From Polyangium jinanense (GTDB lineage Bacteria > Myxococcota > Polyangia > Polyangiales > Polyangiaceae), in contig NZ_JAGTJJ010000034.1 of the NCBI RefSeq assembly GCF_028435365.1, positions 62,001 to 126,000 of the forward strand: DNA of 64,000 nt, given 5' to 3'. The position numbers and the translations under genes were made by a program. A model generated the notes under the pieces. The model was given only the letters and a program-made list of their open reading frames with translations. It did not search any database and had not been told where the DNA came from. Positions 60,506 to 64,000 of the stretch are shown piece by piece. Every line of letters starts with the position of its first letter. The stretch's first letter is position 1.

Positions 60506-62059
60506 ATGAACGCTCGCGGCACGCCGCTCACGCTCCTCCTTCCCCTGCTGCTCGCGCCCGTCGCGTGCTCGTTGCTCGCGGAGTCGGAGCTCACGGGCAA
60601 ACCTCTCGGGAACACCGGCGGAGGCGCGGCCACGGGCACGGGCACGGGCATGGGCGGGACCGGGAACGAGGGAGGCGGCGGCGCCCCGCCATGCAGCGGG
60701 CTATGCACCGCGAGCGAGGCGTGTTGCGAGAACGCGTGCGTCGATCCCGCGACGAGCGTCGAGCACTGCGGAGGCTGCGGGCAGGCGTGTGCGGCCGGCG
60801 AGCGCTGTTGCGGCGACGCGGGCTGCGCCGCGTGCTGCGAGACCGCGGATTGCGCCGCCGATCATCAGTGCATCGGGAACGCATGTGTCCTTCAGTGCAG
60901 CGGGCAAACGGAGGCGTGCGGCGATGTCTGCGCGATCCTCGACTCGAACCCGCAGCACTGCGGCGCGTGCTTCAAGGACTGTCTCGCGGGGCACGCGTGC
61001 ATGGACGGCGTGTGTCAGTCCGGCTGGGCGTCGATGAGCACCACGAACGCGCCCGCGCCGCGGCAACGCGCGGCGGCCGCGTGGGCGGGCACGAAGCTCT
61101 TCGTCTGGGGTGGCCAGAACGCGCAGGGCGCGCTCGGCGACGGCGCGCTCTACGATCCGAAGACCGACACGTGGACGGCGATCACCGGCACGGACGCGCC
61201 CGAGCCGCGCGTCGACGCGGTCGCGGTGTGGACCGGCGAGCGTGTGCTCGTGTGGGGCGGCGGCCCTGCGAACGGCTCCACCGCGCTGAACACCGGCAAG
61301 CTCTATGATCCCGCGACCGACACGTGGGGCCCCGTCGCCATCGCGCCCATCGGAAGGCGCGCGCCCGTCGCGTTCTTCACGGGCAGCCGCGTGCTCATCT
61401 GGGCCGGCAGCAGCGGCGGCTCGCCCATCGCGGGCGGCGCGCTCTACGACCCGGCCATGAACAAGTGGAGCTCGATGAGCACCGCGAGCGCGCCGAACGC
61501 CCGGACGAACACCGGTTGGGTCTGGTCCGGCACGGAGATGCTCCTCTTCGGCGGCCGCCCCCTCGGCTCCGGCGCGTCGAGCGAGGGTTTCGGCTACGAT
61601 CCCGTGATGAACAAGTGGCGCAGCCTTTCCACCCAGAACGCGCCCGCCGCGCGGTATGATGCGTTCACCGTGTGGATGAACGGCACGATGCTCGTGTACG
61701 GCGGGCGTGACGTGGCCGGCGCTGCCTTCGATGACGCCGCGATTTACGACCCGATGAGCGACGTGTGGAGCTCCACGACCGCGAACACGAAGCGCTCCGC
61801 GCCGATGGGTCGGACGGGCGTGACGGGCTACGCTGGCCCGCACGCCGTCCTCGCGGGTGGACTCGACACGGCGCAGAAGATCGCGACCGACGGCGCCTCC
61901 TACGACGTCTCGAACGCGCAGTGGAGCGTGATCCCGACCTGGCCCTCGATGGCCGATCACGAGAACGGCGTCGCCGTCTGGACCGGCGAGGAGATCATCC
62001 TCTGGAGCGGGCTCGACAACGTCACCTTGATCTCCGCGGGGGAGCGCTACCGTCCTTGA
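60506..62059 (+). CDS. Kelch-repeat lipoprotein with Cys-rich N-terminus
   Basis: 517 residues. Lipobox (LLAPVACS), Gly/Thr linker, a Cys-rich part (CSGLCTASEACCENACVD, HCGGCGQACAAGERCCGD), then about six kelch motifs (KLFVWGGQNAQGALGDGALY, RVLVWGGGPANGSTALNTGK, EMLLFGGRPLGSGASSEGFG), which form a beta-propeller. It is probably exposed on the outer membrane. It follows the kinase gene within one operon and precedes the PEGA gene. Confidence 0.82.
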   Translation: MNARGTPLTLLLPLLLAPVACSLLAESELTGKPLGNTGGGAATGTGTGMGGTGNEGGGGAPPCSGLCTASEACCENACVDPATSVEHCGGCGQACAAGERCCGDAGCAACCETADCAADHQCIGNACVLQCSGQTEACGDVCAILDSNPQHCGACFKDCLAGHACMDGVCQSGWASMSTTNAPAPRQRAAAAWAGTKLFVWGGQNAQGALGDGALYDPKTDTWTAITGTDAPEPRVDAVAVWTGERVLVWGGGPANGSTALNTGKLYDPATDTWGPVAIAPIGRRAPVAFFTGSRVLIWAGSSGGSPIAGGALYDPAMNKWSSMSTASAPNARTNTGWVWSGTEMLLFGGRPLGSGASSEGFGYDPVMNKWRSLSTQNAPAARYDAFTVWMNGTMLVYGGRDVAGAAFDDAAIYDPMSDVWSSTTANTKRSAPMGRTGVTGYAGPHAVLAGGLDTAQKIATDGASYDVSNAQWSVIPTWPSMADHENGVAVWTGEEIILWSGLDNVTLISAGERYRP

Positions 62060-62061
62060 CC

Positions 62062-63033
62062 GTGATCCCGAGGCGTTTCGTCTCCTCCCTCGTCCTCGCC
62101 GCGACGCTCCTCTGCCAGGGGCTCGCGCACGCGCAGAGCCCTGCGGACGTCGCCGCCGCGCGCGACCTCTTCCGCGACGGCGCCAAGCTCGCGCAGGAGG
62201 GGCGCTGGGCCGAAGCGCGCGAGCGGTACATGCGCTCGCTCGCCCTCAAGCGCGCGCCGCTCACGCTCTACAGCCTCGGCGTCGCGAACCGCGAGATCGG
62301 CCGGCTCGTCGAGGCGCTCGAGAGCTTCCGCGCCTTCCTCGTCGAGGCGGATCTGCAGAACGCAGCCAACAAGCCGTACGAGCAGCCCGCGCGTGACGCG
62401 ATCATCGCACTCGAAAAACGCGTCGGCCGGCTCGACATCCGCATCGCCCCCGCCGCACCGCCCGCGCTCAGCGTGCGCGTCGACGGCGCCGAGGTCCCGC
62501 AAGCGGCGCTCGGCGTGCCGCGCATCGTCGATCCCGGCGAGCACACCATCGTCGTGCGCGCCCAGGGCTACCGCGAGGCCACGACCAAGGCGAAGGTCGG
62601 CGAGGGCGAACAGACCGCGGTCACCGTCACGCTCGTGCGCATCGCCCCGAAGGGACCCGGACCCGGACCCGGACCCGTGAAACCGCCCGGCGGAGGCACG
62701 CCGCCGATCGTGCCCGAAAAGCCCGTCGCGCCCATCTTTCTCCTCGCGGGCGGCGCCGTCGCCTTCGCGTCCGGGCTCACGGTCGGATTGATTGGTGTTC
62801 AAAAGGCTTCCGACGCCCCCGTGCAAGACGGCCCCGAGGCCGCGCTGGCGCGAAGGCTCGCGCTCGCGGGCGACATCGTCGGCAGCGCCGGCATCCTCGC
62901 CGCGGGCGCCGGGCTCGCGATGCTCCTGCTCGGCAAGCCGCCGGACCCGCCTGCCGAGTCCTCCGAGTCCTCCGAAGTCTCGGTCCAGCCGTTCGTCACG
63001 CCGACCGGGTTCGGCCTCGTCGGCCGTTTCTGA
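62062..63033 (+). CDS. PEGA/TPR-type envelope protein
   Basis: 323 residues. The signal peptide (LVLAATLLCQGLAHAQ) precedes two TPR-like helices (ARDLFRDGAKLAQEGRWAEA, RYMRSLALKRAPLTLYSLGV), a PEGA domain (VRVDGAEVPQAALGVPRIVD, IVVRAQGYREATTKAKVG), a GPGPGP linker and one or two membrane helices (VAPIFLLAGGAVAFASGLTV). GTG 62062 begins two bases after the previous stop. It is related in plan to the module proteins at 22321 and 40995 but not a close copy. Confidence 0.8.
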   Translation: MIPRRFVSSLVLAATLLCQGLAHAQSPADVAAARDLFRDGAKLAQEGRWAEARERYMRSLALKRAPLTLYSLGVANREIGRLVEALESFRAFLVEADLQNAANKPYEQPARDAIIALEKRVGRLDIRIAPAAPPALSVRVDGAEVPQAALGVPRIVDPGEHTIVVRAQGYREATTKAKVGEGEQTAVTVTLVRIAPKGPGPGPGPVKPPGGGTPPIVPEKPVAPIFLLAGGAVAFASGLTVGLIGVQKASDAPVQDGPEAALARRLALAGDIVGSAGILAAGAGLAMLLLGKPPDPPAESSESSEVSVQPFVTPTGFGLVGRF

Positions 63034-63061
63034 TCGCGCCGCGTCTGGTAGCATCGCGCGC

Positions 63062-64000
63062 ATGCGCCTCCCGCGTCTCGCCCTCCTCCTCACCACGGGC
63101 CTCGTTGCCTGTGCCTCGCCCGAGCCGCCGAAGCCCGTGCCGGTCCCTCCGGGCGCCCTCGTCCCTCCCGCGTTCGAGCCCTCGCAGCCGCAGGCGCCCG
63201 AGCCTCCCGCCGAGGCCGCGCTTTCGTCGGGCATCACGCTCGAGCAGCTGCTCGACGTGCACCGCTCGACGGGCGCGCGCGCGCTCGGCCGCGAAAAATT
63301 CCTGTTCCTCTCGGACGCTCCGGGCACGATGCAGATCTTCTCGGCCTCGCTCGACGCGGCGCCCACGGCCGAGCCGCAGGCTTCGGTGCAGCTCACCAAG
63401 TTCCCGGATCGTGTCTCGGGCCTGCGCATCGCGCCCGGCGGCGCGGGCGCCGTGTTCCTCAAGGACAAGGGCGGCGACGAGAACGATCAGATCCACTGGC
63501 TCGATCTCGCGGCCGGCGACAAGCCCGAGGCCACGCAGGCGCTCACGGACGCGCCCAAGGTCAAGCACACGCTCCCCGTCTTCGACGACGCCGGCAAGCG
63601 CATCGCGTTCACCTCGAACGCGCGCAACGGCAAGGACATGGACCTCTACGTCGAGGCGCTGCCCGCGAAGAAGGAGACGTTCGGCAAGAAGCCCGTCGCC
63701 GAGCTCTCGGGCAGCCACGCCGTGGCCGATTTCCGCGGCGATCGTGTCGTCGTCCTCGAGGTCCGCTCCGGCTTCGATCAGGATCTCTGGCTCATCGACG
63801 CAAAGACCACGACGAAAAAACTCCTCACGAAGCACAAGGGTGACGAGCGCTGGCTCTCGCCGCGCTTCACGCGGGACGGCAAGTCCTTGCTCGTGCTCAC
63901 CGATCGTGGCCGCGAGTTCCTCTCGCTCGTCGCGCTCGACGTGGCCACGGGCAAGATCACGCCCGTCTTCGAGCTCGACCACGACGTGCAGGACATCACC
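63062..64000 (+). CDS. Lipoprotein with S9-type beta-propeller (3' end outside window)
   Basis: The lipobox (LTTGLVACAS) follows a short signal. After a Pro-rich linker the visible ~240 residues have propeller blades like those of prolyl oligopeptidase/DPP-type proteins (RIAPGGAGAVFLKDKGGDEN, IHWLDLAAGDKPEATQALTD, RFTRDGKSLLVLTDRGREF). The catalytic hydrolase part would lie to the right of the window and is not visible. ATG 63062 is the only good start. It may cleave peptides outside the cell. Confidence 0.7.
   Translation, partial: MRLPRLALLLTTGLVACASPEPPKPVPVPPGALVPPAFEPSQPQAPEPPAEAALSSGITLEQLLDVHRSTGARALGREKFLFLSDAPGTMQIFSASLDAAPTAEPQASVQLTKFPDRVSGLRIAPGGAGAVFLKDKGGDENDQIHWLDLAAGDKPEATQALTDAPKVKHTLPVFDDAGKRIAFTSNARNGKDMDLYVEALPAKKETFGKKPVAELSGSHAVADFRGDRVVVLEVRSGFDQDLWLIDAKTTTKKLLTKHKGDERWLSPRFTRDGKSLLVLTDRGREFLSLVALDVATGKITPVFELDHDVQDIT

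Overview
The window is high-GC bacterial chromosome, most probably from a predatory or soil myxobacterium of the Polyangiales type. This is inferred from the lipoproteins with Gly/Ser linkers, cysteine-rich secreted proteins, kelch lipoproteins, HRD-type Ser/Thr kinases with a C-terminal membrane anchor, PEGA/TPR proteins and FHA-kelch architecture. No rRNA, tRNA or CRISPR was seen.

Layout. 1-1.7 kb: a decayed copy (copy A) of a five-gene ECF-sigma module. 1.9-6.36 kb: an ABC ATPase and a permease/M1-aminopeptidase fusion that look foreign. 6.4-9.6 kb: a frameshifted tyrosine integrase, an excisionase-like gene, a palindromic control region and ~205-bp repeats, all reading leftward. 9.7-16.9 kb: hypothetical envelope proteins. 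16.9-20.9 kb: an integron-like array (attC-like sites, an attI-like junction and a divergent IntI-like remnant) carrying a kinase, a HARE-HTH/GIY-YIG nuclease and a HEPN/zinc-ribbon protein. 21.2-26.6 kb: copy B of the ECF module plus an XRE regulator. 26.7-31 kb: a TerB-Coq4 fusion, a VOC protein, a transposase scrap and a LysR/quinone-reductase pair. 31.4-33.6 kb: a LytTR regulator and LytS-type kinase of the kind usually found with ABC/M1 operons. 34.3-37.3 kb: a CpdB-like nucleotidase and a Sel1 protein. 37.4-42 kb: copy C of the ECF module, inverted. 42-50.4 kb: FHA-kelch-pseudophosphatase, a DUF6891-like protein, several gene and IS remnants and small proteins. 50.5-53.2 kb: a second repeat-xis-int module, intact and reading rightward. 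53.2-64 kb: core-like genes (leucyl aminopeptidase, SelO, cysteine-rich lipoprotein, a possible TIR/2TM protein, Ser/Thr kinase, kelch lipoprotein, PEGA protein, S9-type lipoprotein).

Two systems stand out. (1) The ECF module: a membrane-tethered sigma factor, a PEGA/outer-membrane-like protein, a Cys-rich lipoprotein and two unknown proteins. It is present three times. A shared motif (GTTACC-N17/18-TTGTT) lies directly before the sigma genes and before the two unknown genes, so the sigma factor probably drives itself and the downstream pair. (2) The integron-like cassette array with putative defence genes. The span 6.4-53.2 kb is bracketed by two inverted integrase modules and reads as accessory island DNA.
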